Shown in pieces: positions 15,882 to 23,499 of a DNA stretch of 64,000 nt. Under the pieces are notes generated by a model, which was given only the letters and a program-made list of their open reading frames with translations, had not been told where the DNA came from and did not search any database. Origin of the DNA: UBA6054 sp963975575 (GTDB taxonomy: Bacteria; Planctomycetota; Phycisphaerae; Phycisphaerales; UBA1924); NCBI GenBank assembly GCA_963975575.1, contig CAXBHL010000007.1, forward strand, positions 62,001 through 126,000, written 5' to 3'. The translations under genes were made by a program, and so were the position numbers. The stretch's first letter is position 1, and each line of letters opens with the position of its first letter.

Positions 15882-15887
15882 AGTGTA
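15882..15887 (-). promoter_or_regulatory. -10 box TACACT, leaderless
   Basis: TACACT on the minus strand ends 6 nt before the ATG at 15875. The same box and spacing recur before the paralogue at 16559. Confidence 0.6.
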
Positions 15888-15901
15888 TTGGATGGCCGGG
15901 G

Positions 15902-15932
15902 GAGCACGGGTTGTGAGCAAGCCGTTGCACCC
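15902..15932. repeat. Short palindromic element, family B copy 1
   Basis: Imperfect GAGCACGG-GTTG/TGAG/CAAGCCG palindrome upstream of the zinc-ribbon gene. Three better-preserved copies occur at 16586, 23681 and 25027. Confidence 0.7.
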
Positions 15933-15951
15933 CGGGGTCGAGGCACCCGGC

Positions 15952-16020
15952 GCACGGGGCAAGCGAGTTTCTTGGGCGCGGAGGGTGTTCGAAGAGCCCG
16001 CTTACTTCGTGCGCGGCTTG
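15952..16020. repeat. Long palindromic element, family A copy 2 (decayed)
   Basis: The right arm, AGCCCGCTTACTTCGTGCGC and GGCTTG, is intact. The left arm is shortened and mutated (GCACGGGGCAAGCGAGTTTC). The centre GGGCGCGGAGGGTG matches copy 1. It lies between the two zinc-ribbon paralogues. Confidence 0.75.
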
Positions 16021-16040
16021 TTGGGGGAGCACCCGTGGGT

Positions 16041-16559
16041 TCAGAAGCGGAAGAGCCAGACGGCGCTGTAGGCGGCGTTGAGGACGGCGGGGATCAGGAG
16101 GGCGGCGTAGCCGGTGATCAGGGCGCGGGCGGGGCGGTCGGGGCCGGCCTCGGGCGGGGTGCGCAGGGCGCGGAGGCTCGTGGCGGCGAGCGTGATCCAT
16201 GCGGCCAGGGTGACGATCGAGATGAGCGTCCCGGCGTAGACGAACCAGGGCTTGGCGAAGAAGGTGCTCGTGCTGTCCGTGAGCCACCGCTGCGCGGTCA
16301 GGTAGGCGCCGCGGGCGCTCGTGATGGTCAGGGCCGACGCGACGATCAGGGAGACCATCGCGACGCGGCGGAGGGTGTGCGCGGTGCGGGTTGTCAGGGC
16401 GAAGGTGGTGTCGCCGAGTCGGAGGGGGGTTTGGCACTCGGGGCAGGCGGCGGTGGTGGCGTCGCGCCGGTTGTAGCCGCAGGCGGGGCAGGGGGTGTCG
16501 CGGTCGCGGAGGTAGAGGGCGGCGAGTTGGTCGGGGGTGGCGGGGGTTGGGGCCGGCAT
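16041..16559 (-). CDS. Zinc-ribbon membrane protein 2
   Basis: This encodes 172 residues and is a clear paralogue of the gene at 15366. It has the same start (MPAPTPATPDQLAALYLRDR), the same ribbon (CPACGYNRRDATTAACPEC, ~21-39) and four membrane segments. The membrane part has diverged much more than the ribbon, and includes a W-rich loop (AKPWFVYAGTLISIVTLAAW). TACACT lies 6 nt before the ATG as in the paralogue, and a family B palindrome lies just upstream of both, so the duplication included the promoter. Role unknown. Confidence 0.7.
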   Translation of the reverse strand: MPAPTPATPDQLAALYLRDRDTPCPACGYNRRDATTAACPECQTPLRLGDTTFALTTRTAHTLRRVAMVSLIVASALTITSARGAYLTAQRWLTDSTSTFFAKPWFVYAGTLISIVTLAAWITLAATSLRALRTPPEAGPDRPARALITGYAALLIPAVLNAAYSAVWLFRF

Positions 16560-16565
16560 TTGGGG

Positions 16566-16571
16566 AGTGTA
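16566..16571 (-). promoter_or_regulatory. -10 box TACACT, leaderless
   Basis: TACACT ends 6 nt before the ATG at 16559, in a region nearly identical to that before the paralogue at 15875. Confidence 0.6.
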
Positions 16572-16585
16572 TTGGGTGGTTGGGG

Positions 16586-16616
16586 GAGCACGGCTTGCGA
16601 GCAAGCCGTGGCACCC
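16586..16616. repeat. Short palindromic element, family B copy 2
   Basis: GAGCACGGCTTGCGAGCAAG followed by CCGTGGCACCC: a perfect ACGGCTTG/CAAGCCGT stem with a CGAG loop, between divergent genes. Confidence 0.85.
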
Positions 16617-16649
16617 GGAGTCGTGGCGCCGGGCTTGGTGGTGTTGTGC

Positions 16650-16655
16650 TAGGTT
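16650..16655 (+). promoter_or_regulatory. -10 box TAGGTT, leaderless
   Basis: TAGGTT ends 6 nt before the ATG at 16662. There is no ribosome binding site. Confidence 0.5.
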
Positions 16656-16661
16656 TGGGGC

Positions 16662-17243
16662 ATGGGCGATGTGAACGGGTTTGAGGCGCGGGCGGTCACG
16701 CTCCGGGACGGGCGGCGGGTTTGGTTGCGGGCGGGGGGGCCGGACGACGCGGCGGCGTATCGCGACTATCTGTTGCGGGCGGTGCCTTCGGCGGACGGGG
16801 TCGGGCTGTTTGTGGACGAGGTGCTGACCGAGCCGGAGTACCGCGAGAAGCTGGCGAAGTACCTGCCGACGCGGGGCGGGATGGGGCTGTTTGCCGAGCC
16901 GTTTGGGGCGGACGGGCGGCCGGGGGCTTCGATTGTGGGGGATTGCGGGCTGGTTGGATTCGGGCGTCGGAAGCTGGACGGGGTTTTGATGATGGGGATG
17001 ATGTGCGATGCGGGGTGGCGGGGCGTGGGGCTGGGGAACGCGATGCTTTCGGCGGCGTTGGACTGGGCGCGGGCCGAGCCTTCGGTGCGTCGGGTGGAGT
17101 TGGGCGTGCTGGCGACGAATCCGGGCGCGCTGGCCTTGTACCGGTCGCTGGGGTTCGTGGAGGAAGGCCGGCTCCGGGGGCGCTTCCGCCAGGCGGACGG
17201 GTCACTGGTTGACGATGTGCTGATGGCGCTGGTTGTGGGGTGA
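16662..17243 (+). CDS. GNAT family N-acetyltransferase
   Basis: This encodes 193 residues with all the core parts of a GNAT fold. VTLRDGRRVWLRAGGPDDAA is the first strand and helix. GWRGVGLGNAMLSAALDWA (~residues 117-135) is the acetyl-CoA loop in the R/Q-x-x-G-x-G/A style. VLATNPGALALYRSLGFVEEG (~148-168) is the last helix and strand with the usual Asn and Tyr. The substrate is unknown; such stand-alone GNATs acetylate small amines or protein N-termini. The start is backed by a TAGGTT box 6 nt upstream. Its antisense strand is also open almost from end to end in the frame of the lipoprotein at 17649. Confidence 0.85.
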   Translation: MGDVNGFEARAVTLRDGRRVWLRAGGPDDAAAYRDYLLRAVPSADGVGLFVDEVLTEPEYREKLAKYLPTRGGMGLFAEPFGADGRPGASIVGDCGLVGFGRRKLDGVLMMGMMCDAGWRGVGLGNAMLSAALDWARAEPSVRRVELGVLATNPGALALYRSLGFVEEGRLRGRFRQADGSLVDDVLMALVVG

Positions 17244-17649
17244 GCGGGTGGGGCGTGACGGTCACGCCGGGGCGGGGCTCGGGTTGGGGGTGGGGTTTGG
17301 GCTGCGGGTGCGGTCGGGGTGGGCGCGGGGGGTGGATCACGACGTTCTTCGTGAGGTGGTTGTGCTCGTAGTGGTTGTATTGGTAGTCGTTGTACTCGGT
17401 GTGGTAGGTGGTGTGATCGATGTCGTAGTACGCGTTGTTGTACTGGTTGATGGTGGTGTCGGCGTGGTGCGTGGGCTCGTAGCAGGCGTCGTGGCCGTGG
17501 GTGCAGAGGGAGGGGTAGTGGATGATCCGGGGCGGTGTGGATTGGTTGAGGTAGACGGTCCGGCTGGTGTGGCGGGCGGGGGCGTGGCATCCGGTGAGGG
17601 TCAGCGCGGCGAGTGCGGCGCAGGCGAAGGATGGCAGGGGGGTGGGCAT
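16696..17649 (-). CDS. Asn/Tyr/His-rich lipoprotein, 3' end uncertain
   Basis: The start at 17649 has GAGAGGAG upstream and encodes a lipoprotein signal peptide with lipobox LTGC (Cys20). Then comes an unusual segment rich in Asn, Tyr, His, Thr and Asp (TTINQYNNAYYDIDHTTYHT, EYNDYQYNHYEHNHL), much lower in GC than the surroundings. A Pro/His repeat (PRPPRPHPQPKPHPQPEPRP) follows. After about 135 residues the frame runs antisense through the whole GNAT gene (Pro/Ala/Ser/Arg-rich, typical of shadow frames) and stops only at 16696, 317 residues in all. The real protein may be only the part before 17243. Gene likely; end doubtful. Confidence 0.5.
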   Translation of the reverse strand: MPTPLPSFACAALAALTLTGCHAPARHTSRTVYLNQSTPPRIIHYPSLCTHGHDACYEPTHHADTTINQYNNAYYDIDHTTYHTEYNDYQYNHYEHNHLTKNVVIHPPRPPRPHPQPKPHPQPEPRPGVTVTPHPLTPQPAPSAHRQPVTRPPGGSAPGAGLPPRTPATGTRPARPDSSPARPTPPDAPKARPAPSPTPPKASRSPAPRPATPHRTSSPSSKPRPASDARIQPARNPPQSKPPAARPPQTARQTAPSRPASAGTSPASRGTPARSAPRPQTARPRPPKAPPATDSRDTPPRRPAPPPATKPAARPGA

Positions 17650-17780
17650 GGTTGGCTCCTCTCGTTGGTTCGTTTGAGAACCGCGGGAGCCGGGTGGGGG
17701 CTGACGGGCGATTGGTGGATTGGGCGCAGAAGAGCGTGCTCTTGGGAAGACCCAAGAGCACGGCACCGGGAGGGAGACGG

Positions 17781-17859
17781 ACAAGCCGCGCACGAAGTAA
17801 GCGGGTTCTTCGGGTGCACAGGGCGTGCGAAGAACCCGCTTACTTCGTGCGCGGCTTGT
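17781..17859. repeat. Long palindromic element, family A copy 3
   Basis: 79 bp. The arms ACAAGCCGCGCACGAAGTAA + GCGGGTTCTT and their complement are perfect, with a 19-bp centre. It lies between two minus-strand lipoprotein genes. Confidence 0.88.
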
Positions 17860-17874
17860 ATGGGAGCGTGCGGT

Positions 17875-18237
17875 TTAGTTGCGTGATTTGTTGATGGCGA
17901 CGCCGTTGCGGAAGTTCACGGTCAGGCTGTAGTCCTGGGTGGTTCGGTTGGAGCCGCCGAAGATCAGGAAGACGCTGCCGCGGCTGGACTCGCGTTTGGT
18001 CCACCGCCAGGTCATGGATTCGTCGCCGTCGTCGCGGACGCTGCGGGTGCTGGGCTCGCCGAGGGCGGCGACGGCCTCGTCGGGCGTGGTGCGGAGGAGG
18101 ACGATGCTCGCGTCCGCGCCGGGTTCGACGCGGTTGCCGCTGTAGGACGAGGCGTTGGACGAGGTCACCAGGCAGCCCGGGAGGGTGAGCAGCGCGGCGG
18201 CGGCGAGAAGGGGAATCAGTGTGGTTCTGCGGCGCAT
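17875..18237 (-). CDS. Small BamE/SmpA-like lipoprotein 1
   Basis: This encodes 120 residues. The signal peptide ends in lipobox LPGC (Cys22). The mature part contains TTPDEAVAALGEPSTR followed by strands MTWRWTKRES and SVFLIFGG and a final SLTVNFRNGVA. The order helix, LGxP turn, then beta strands is that of the SmpA/OmlA (BamE-like) fold. BamE itself helps the outer-membrane barrel assembly machine, but many paralogues with this fold have other roles. The gene is a tandem paralogue of the one at 18286 (48 bp apart), with the same orientation and size. Confidence 0.7.
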   Translation of the reverse strand: MRRRTTLIPLLAAAALLTLPGCLVTSSNASSYSGNRVEPGADASIVLLRTTPDEAVAALGEPSTRSVRDDGDESMTWRWTKRESSRGSVFLIFGGSNRTTQDYSLTVNFRNGVAINKSRN

Positions 18238-18285
18238 CGGGGGCCTTTCGCTCGGGATGGTTGGCGGTGGTGGGGAAGGGTGGGG

Positions 18286-18645
18286 TCAGTCGCGCCACTT
18301 GCGGGCGGCGACGCCGTCCTTGAAGGCGATGTGCAGGGATTGTTCGACGGTGGTGTTGGAGCCGCCGGCGAAGATGAGGAAGACCGCGCCGCCGTCGGCG
18401 GATTCTTTCGTCCAGTGGTAGTGCAGGGTCTCGTTGCCGGCGTCGTCGGCGGTGCGTTCGCTGGGCTCGCCGAGGATGGCGACGGCCTCGTCGATGGTGG
18501 TGGTGCCGATGCGGACCTGGGCGACGTCCTGCGGGGCGGCGTATGCCCCGGAGAGCGTGGTCTCCTTGCCGGAGACGACCAGGCAGCCGGGTAGGGTGAG
18601 CAGGGCGGCGGCGGCGAGGGCGACGGCGGGGGTCGTGCGGTGCAT
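18286..18645 (-). CDS. Small BamE/SmpA-like lipoprotein 2
   Basis: This encodes 119 residues with AGGAA before the ATG. The signal peptide ends in lipobox LPGC (Cys21). The body, TTTIDEAVAILGEPSERTAD, then LHYHWTKESADGGAVFLIFA and SLHIAFKDGVAARKWRD, aligns along its length with the neighbour at 17875. A tandem duplication followed by divergence is the simplest reading. The gene pair is probably one transcript read from here downstream. Exact function unknown. Confidence 0.7.
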   Translation of the reverse strand: MHRTTPAVALAAAALLTLPGCLVVSGKETTLSGAYAAPQDVAQVRIGTTTIDEAVAILGEPSERTADDAGNETLHYHWTKESADGGAVFLIFAGGSNTTVEQSLHIAFKDGVAARKWRD

Positions 18646-18802
18646 GGGTGGTTCCTGTGCGTGGGCGCGGTTCAGGGGATCGGGGGGGCGGGGGGCTCGG
18701 ACGGGTACCGCGCTGAGCGGGACGTGCTGACAGGGTTGTTGGTGGCGGGGGGCGATCGGTTGCAGGATCGGGGGCGGAATCGCCGGATCGGCGTCCCGGG
18801 CG

Positions 18803-19267
18803 TCAGGCCGAGCGGGGCAGCGTGGCCTCGGTGGCGGCGATGTCGTCGTCCATCACGCGGCGTTCGTCGGGGTCGGTCAGGGACGCGGCGACGAGTTTGG
18901 CGCGCTGGAGGCTGATGCGGGCCTCCATGAACCGCTCGGCGCAGGCCATGGCGCGGGCGTGGACCTCGAAGGCGCAGGCGTGGTCGAAGGTGGTCAGGAC
19001 GCGGTCGGCGCAGAGGGCCATGGCCTGCTCGGCGTGGTGGATGGCGGGGTTGGCGCGGCCGACGGCGGCGTAGACGCGGGCGATCTGCCAGTGGGAGCGC
19101 ATCTGGTTCTGGGCGTTGCCGACCTGCACCCAGAAGTAGGCCGAGGCGTGGGCGGCGTGGACCATCTCCTCGTCCTGCGGGGGCGTGCGGGGGTTGGTCT
19201 CGAGCAGCTCCCAGGTGCGGTTGAACAGGTCCGCGGCCAGGCGTCGCTTGGTGGCCTTGTTGATCAT
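18803..19267 (-). CDS. Conserved hypothetical helical protein
   Basis: This encodes 154 residues. It is all-helical and TPR-like: MINKATKRRLAADLFNRTWE, then HAAHASAYFWVQVGNAQNQ, WQIARVYAAVGRANPAIHHA, a middle helix pair around CADRVLTTFDHACAFE, and a last one with RISLQRAKLVAA. It resembles a small family of bacterial proteins with no known role in which an HA-rich helix precedes the W-Q-I-A-R helix. The ATG overlaps the stop of the YciI gene by 4 bp (ATGA), so the two are translationally coupled. Confidence 0.7.
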   Translation of the reverse strand: MINKATKRRLAADLFNRTWELLETNPRTPPQDEEMVHAAHASAYFWVQVGNAQNQMRSHWQIARVYAAVGRANPAIHHAEQAMALCADRVLTTFDHACAFEVHARAMACAERFMEARISLQRAKLVAASLTDPDERRVMDDDIAATEATLPRSA

Positions 19268-19578
19268 CGGGCCTCGTCCGGCCCCCGGCCGGTCAGGGCG
19301 GTGCGGAACGGCTGGAGGGTGGCGGTCATGACGGACCGGGCGACGGCGGGGTCGGTGTCGACGATGGCGCGGGCGTGGTCTTCGGATTCGGCCCGGAAGA
19401 TGAAGACGCCGGTGTAGGGCGGCTCGGTGGTGCGTCCGGCGAGGACGAGCACGCCGCGGTCGCGGAGCTGCTGGTAGTAGGCGAAGTGGGCGCCGACGGC
19501 GTCGCGTTCTTCGGGCGTCGGGTCGTCGGGCATGCCGGGGCGGGCGGGTTGGAGGGTGCAGAGGAACTCGGCTTGCAT
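19264..19578 (-). CDS. YciI-like protein
   Basis: This encodes 104 residues of a YCII-related (ferredoxin-like dimeric alpha-beta barrel) protein. EFLCTLQPARPGMPDDPTPE is the first strand and loop. HFAYYQQLRDRGVLVLAGRT is the helix and second strand carrying the conserved His. GVFIFRAESEDHARAIVDTD and the last strands complete the fold. Family members bind or convert small hydrophobic molecules; most are uncharacterised. It is divergently transcribed from the nucleotidyltransferase gene with only 36 bp between the two start codons, and likely leaderless (TATGCT 6 nt upstream). Confidence 0.8.
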   Translation of the reverse strand: MQAEFLCTLQPARPGMPDDPTPEERDAVGAHFAYYQQLRDRGVLVLAGRTTEPPYTGVFIFRAESEDHARAIVDTDPAVARSVMTATLQPFRTALTGRGPDEAR

Positions 19579-19614
19579 GCCCCGAGCATACGGGCTTGGC
19601 GATACCCTGTTCCC
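19579..19614. promoter_or_regulatory. 36-bp divergent promoter between yciI-like and CCA/PAP genes
   Basis: Minus strand: TATGCT (19585-19590) ends 6 nt before the ATG at 19578. Plus strand: TACCCT (19603-19608) ends 6 nt before the GTG at 19615. Both transcripts would be leaderless and each -35 region would lie inside the other transcript. Confidence 0.55.
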
Positions 19615-20889
19615 GTGGGCGAGCCTTCGGACATCCTGAGCCCCCGCGACGCGGCCGGGGCGATCGTGCGCCGGCTGCGGGCGCACGGGTTCACGGCCTA
19701 TCTGGCCGGGGGGTGCGTGCGGGACGAGCTGCTCGGGCAGGTGCCCAAGGACTTCGACGTGGCCACGGACGCCCGTCCGGACGACATCCGCCCCCTGTTC
19801 AAGCGGACGGCGGAGGTCGGGGCGGCGTTCGGGGTGATGCTGGTGCGTGAGTTCGGGCCCACGGTCGAGGTGGCGACCTTCCGCGACGACGGGTCGTACT
19901 CGGACAAGCGGCGGCCGGATTCGGTGTCGTTCAGCGACGCCCGGCGGGACGCGCTGCGCCGGGATTTCACGGTCAACGCGCTGTTCATCGACCCGACGGC
20001 CGAGGGCGACGATCGGGTCATCGATTTCGTGGACGGGCGGGCGGACCTGACCAGCCGCACGCTGCGGGCGGTGGGCGACCCGGATAAGCGTCTGGGCGAG
20101 GATCACCTGCGGGCGCTGCGGGGGGTGCGGTTCGCGGCGCGGTACGGGCTGGCGATCGAGGAGCGCACGGCGGGGGCGATGCGCCGGCACGCCGGGGCGT
20201 TGGAGGGGGTGTCGCGCGAGCGGATCGGGGAGGAGGTGCGCCGGATGCTCACGCACGCCAGCCGCGGGCGGGCCGCGGCGTTGCTGCACGAGCTGGGGCT
20301 GGCGGGGGCGGTCTTTGGGCCGGTCGGGCCCGATGGGGGACTGGGCGGGGGATCGGGCGGGGGATGGGACGGGCGTGTGATGGAAGCGCTGGCGCCCGAC
20401 GCGTCGTACGTGGCGGCGCTGATGGCGTTGCTGATCGGTCGTGGCGTGACGGTGGAGGGTCCGGGGCGGGCGGGTGACGCGGCGCGGGGCCTGCGGCGGG
20501 CCCTGCTGCTGTCCAACGCGGAGCGGGACGGGCTCCGCGACGGGCTGGCGACGCTCGGGGTGTTGCGGGGCGGCTGGGACGCGATGGGCGAGGCCGGGCG
20601 GAAGCGGCTGGCGTCGGGCGGGGGGTTCGCGGACGCGTTCGCGGTGCTGGCGGCCGCGGATCCGGCGCGGGGGCACGCGGTGGGTGCGGAGGTCGAGCGC
20701 CTGCGCGGGCGTTTCGGGGGGTTGTGCCCGGACGCGTGGGTGGACGGGGGGGTGCTGATTTCCCTGGGGCTCAGGCCCGGGCCGCGGTTCGCGGAGATTC
20801 TCGACGCGGTGTACGACGCGCAGCTGGAGGGGCGTGCGTCGACGGCGCAGGAGGCGATTGAGCTGGCGCGGTCGATGGCGGCGGGCTGA
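19615..20889 (+). CDS. tRNA nucleotidyltransferase / poly(A) polymerase family protein
   Basis: This encodes 424 residues. The class II nucleotidyltransferase core is clear: YLAGGCVRDELLGQ (~25-38), KDFDVATDA with the two catalytic Asp (~41-49), RRDFTVNALFID (~117-128), DPDKRLGEDHLRALRGVRFA (~151-170) and the helix with RRHAGALEGVSRERIGEE. It adds CCA to tRNA 3' ends or poly(A) to RNA; sequence alone does not separate the two in this phylum. There is no HD domain. The C-terminal ~180 residues are Gly/Ala/Arg-rich and poorly conserved. The start is GTG with a TACCCT box 6 nt upstream. Confidence 0.85.
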   Translation: MGEPSDILSPRDAAGAIVRRLRAHGFTAYLAGGCVRDELLGQVPKDFDVATDARPDDIRPLFKRTAEVGAAFGVMLVREFGPTVEVATFRDDGSYSDKRRPDSVSFSDARRDALRRDFTVNALFIDPTAEGDDRVIDFVDGRADLTSRTLRAVGDPDKRLGEDHLRALRGVRFAARYGLAIEERTAGAMRRHAGALEGVSRERIGEEVRRMLTHASRGRAAALLHELGLAGAVFGPVGPDGGLGGGSGGGWDGRVMEALAPDASYVAALMALLIGRGVTVEGPGRAGDAARGLRRALLLSNAERDGLRDGLATLGVLRGGWDAMGEAGRKRLASGGGFADAFAVLAAADPARGHAVGAEVERLRGRFGGLCPDAWVDGGVLISLGLRPGPRFAEILDAVYDAQLEGRASTAQEAIELARSMAAG

Positions 20890-21105
20890 GCCGGCGGATC
20901 GGCCCGGTCGCGGGCAAGATGAGCGTGGTTTCACCGTGACGGCCCGATTGGTTTCAGGTTCGGGCGGGATAACTGTGCGTGGATCGGGCGTGTCGTCCGT
21001 GCCGGTTGCCGGCGCGGGCCGGGCCGCCCCGGTCCGCCCGCCGGCGGCGTGTCGGCGGCGTTGTTCCAGACAGAACCGAACGCAACCGTGTTGCAGGAGA
21101 ACGAG

Positions 21106-21567
21106 ATGCTCGAGACCAAGGGCAGCCTGAACGAGGCGACGATCAAAGAAGTGCAGAAGCTGATCGAGATCAACATCGACAGCGGGAAGGGGTTCGCCGA
21201 GGCGGCCGAGAACATCGAGAACCGCGCGGTGGCGCGGTTCTTCCGCGAGTGCGGCGCGCGGCGGGAGGGCTTCGCGACCGAGCTGCAGCGATTCGTGGCG
21301 CGGTCGGGCGAGACGCCCGAGGACTCGGGCAGCGTCAAGGGGACGCTGCACCGCTGGTGGCTCGACCTGCGGGGGACGGTGCAGGACGGCGACGAGCACG
21401 CGGTGCTGGCCGAGGCCGAGCGCGGCGAGGACGCGATCAAGGAGCGGTACGAGAAGACGCTCAAGAGCACGGCGGGGAGCGCGCTCAACGACGTGATCCA
21501 GCGTCAGTACGCGTCGGTGAAGGCCGACCACGACGCGGTCCGCGACATGCGCGACGCGCGGAAGTAA
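21106..21567 (+). CDS. PA2169-type four-helix protein (DUF2383)
   Basis: This encodes 153 residues. The ATG at 21106 (CAGGAGA six bases upstream) is preferred over an earlier in-frame ATG at 21049. It is a ferritin-like four-helix bundle of the DUF2383 family: EATIKEVQKLIEINIDSGKG, FAEAAENIENRAVARFFREC, RREGFATELQRFVARSGE, and EAERGEDAIKERYEKTL. GSVKGTLHRWWLDLRG between helices 2 and 3 is a family hallmark. These proteins appear in stress settings; the function is unknown. It is a single-gene unit closed by a strong hairpin. Confidence 0.85.
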   Translation: MLETKGSLNEATIKEVQKLIEINIDSGKGFAEAAENIENRAVARFFRECGARREGFATELQRFVARSGETPEDSGSVKGTLHRWWLDLRGTVQDGDEHAVLAEAERGEDAIKERYEKTLKSTAGSALNDVIQRQYASVKADHDAVRDMRDARK

Positions 21568-21587
21568 ACGGCGTTTCCCATTGTGCC

Positions 21588-21621
21588 GCCGGCCGCCCCG
21601 GATCCCGCCGGGGCGGCCGGC
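21588..21621 (+). terminator. Strong GC hairpin after the DUF2383 gene
   Basis: GCCGGCCGCCCCG pairs with CGGGGCGGCCGGC around a short loop. No T run follows, so termination may be weak or Rho-assisted. Confidence 0.5.
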
Positions 21622-21756
21622 TGTGTCGTGCGCCTGCGGGGATCTCCCGGGATCGGGGCCCTGATTTCGGGGTCGGCTTGGCGGGGGCGGGGACCGGGCG
21701 TGGCGGCGGCGTAGGATGGTCTGTTCATTTCTGGAACTATTTTGGAGGATTCGACC

Positions 21757-23499
21757 ATGTCCAGCCTGGCCACCAGCGACTTCGTGCCCGCCGATCTTGA
21801 TGCCTCGAAGTGGGCGAACGTGGAGCCGCTGTTCGCCGAGCTGAAGACCCGGTCGGTCGAGTCGGGCGAAGAGTTCGAGCGGTGGCTGCTGGACCGTTCG
21901 GAGCTGGACGCGGCGATGTCCGAGGCGGGGGCGACGCGGTACATCGGCATGACCTGCGACACGGCGTCGGAGGGCAAGAAGGCCGCGTACATGGCGTTCG
22001 TCGAGGGCGTGATCCCCATGATCAAGCCGGAGAGCTTCGAGCTGGACAAGAAGCAGGCGGCGTTGGCCAAGCGGTTCGATCTGGGCAAGCGCTACGAGGT
22101 GATCAACCGCGACACGATCGCGGCGGTGGAGCTGTTCCGCGACAAGAACGTGCCGATCCAGACCGAGCTGACGAAGCTGGACACCGAGTACGACACGCTG
22201 TGCGGCGCGATGATGGTCGAGTTCGACGGGGCGGAGAAGACGCTGCCGCAGATGGGCAAGTACCAGGAGTCGTCGGACCGCGCGGTGCGCGAGGCGGCGT
22301 GGAAGGCCGTGGCGGATCGGCGGGGCCAGGACGCGGACCGGATCAACGCGATCTTCGATCAGATGGTGGTCAAGCGCCACCAGATGGCCAAGAACGCGGG
22401 GCTGAAGGACTTTGTCGGGTACAGCTTCAAGGCCAAGGGCCGGTTCGATTACACGCCCGAGCACTGCTTCGCGTTCCACGAGGGCATCGAGCGGCACGTC
22501 ATGCCGTTCGTGGGCAAACTGGACAGCGAGCGCAAGAGCCTGCTGAAGGTCGATGCGCTGCGTCCGTGGGACCTCTCGGTGGACCCGAAGGGTCGGGCGC
22601 CGCTGCAGCCGTTCGAGGGCGGGGCGGACCTGGTGGCCAAGACCCGGCGGGTGTTCGAGCGGCTGAGCCCCGAACTGGCCGCCATGTTCGCCAGCCTGGG
22701 CGACGGGACGAACACGAACGGGGCCGAGGGCGGTGCGAGCCTGGACCTGGACTCGCGCAAGGGCAAGGCGCCGGGCGGGTATCAGTACATGCGGGACCGC
22801 AGCCGCAAGGCGTTCATCTTCATGAACGCGGCCGGGCTGCACCGCGATGTGGAGACGATGGTGCACGAGGCGGGGCACGCGTTCCACTCGATGTACTGCG
22901 TGGACGAGCCGCTGGCGCACTACCGGCACGCCCCGATCGAGTTCTGCGAGGTGGCCAGCATGGCGATGGAGCTGCTGACCATGCCGTTCTGGGACGAGTA
23001 CTACCCGAGCCGGGAGGACGCGGACCGTGCGCGGCGGCGTCAGCTCGAGGGCTCTGTGGGGCTGCTGCCGTGGATCGCGACGATCGACGCGTTCCAGCAC
23101 TGGATCTACACGCACCCCGAGCACACGCAGGCCGAGCGGGCCGCGGCGTGGCTGGAGATCGAGCAGCGGTTCGGCCACCAGGGCCACCGGGTGTCGTGGG
23201 AGGGGATCGAGAAGCACCGGCCGCTGATCTGGCAGCGCCAGGGGCACCTGTTCGGCAGCCCGTTCTATTACGTCGAGTACGGCATCGCGCAGCTGGGGGC
23301 GCTCGGGCTCTGGCTCAAGAGCCTCGAGGAGGGCCCGGAGGCGGCGATGGACGCGTACCGGCGGAGCCTGTCGCTGGGCGGCTCGCGCCCGCTGCCGGAG
23401 CTGTTCGCCGCGGCGGACCTGCCGTTCGACTTCGGGCCCGAGACGGTTGGCCGGCTGGTCGGGCGGGTCGAGGCGGAGATGGCGAAGCTGCCGGTGTGA
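21757..23499 (+). CDS. M3B family metallopeptidase, oligoendopeptidase F-like
   Basis: This encodes 580 residues with GGAGGA before the ATG. It is a cytoplasmic zinc peptidase. The catalytic motif is MVHEAGHAFHS at residues ~368-378 (HExxH, with the third ligand Glu expected in the helix with EFCEVASMAMELL ~395-407). The N-terminal helical half (residues ~1-200) and YEVINRDTIAAVELF fit the oligoendopeptidase F-like branch of family M3. It has no signal peptide. It cleaves short peptides, probably in recycling. Its last ~28 bases are part of a 238-bp segment duplicated 1.35 kb downstream. Confidence 0.9.
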   Translation: MSSLATSDFVPADLDASKWANVEPLFAELKTRSVESGEEFERWLLDRSELDAAMSEAGATRYIGMTCDTASEGKKAAYMAFVEGVIPMIKPESFELDKKQAALAKRFDLGKRYEVINRDTIAAVELFRDKNVPIQTELTKLDTEYDTLCGAMMVEFDGAEKTLPQMGKYQESSDRAVREAAWKAVADRRGQDADRINAIFDQMVVKRHQMAKNAGLKDFVGYSFKAKGRFDYTPEHCFAFHEGIERHVMPFVGKLDSERKSLLKVDALRPWDLSVDPKGRAPLQPFEGGADLVAKTRRVFERLSPELAAMFASLGDGTNTNGAEGGASLDLDSRKGKAPGGYQYMRDRSRKAFIFMNAAGLHRDVETMVHEAGHAFHSMYCVDEPLAHYRHAPIEFCEVASMAMELLTMPFWDEYYPSREDADRARRRQLEGSVGLLPWIATIDAFQHWIYTHPEHTQAERAAAWLEIEQRFGHQGHRVSWEGIEKHRPLIWQRQGHLFGSPFYYVEYGIAQLGALGLWLKSLEEGPEAAMDAYRRSLSLGGSRPLPELFAAADLPFDFGPETVGRLVGRVEAEMAKLPV

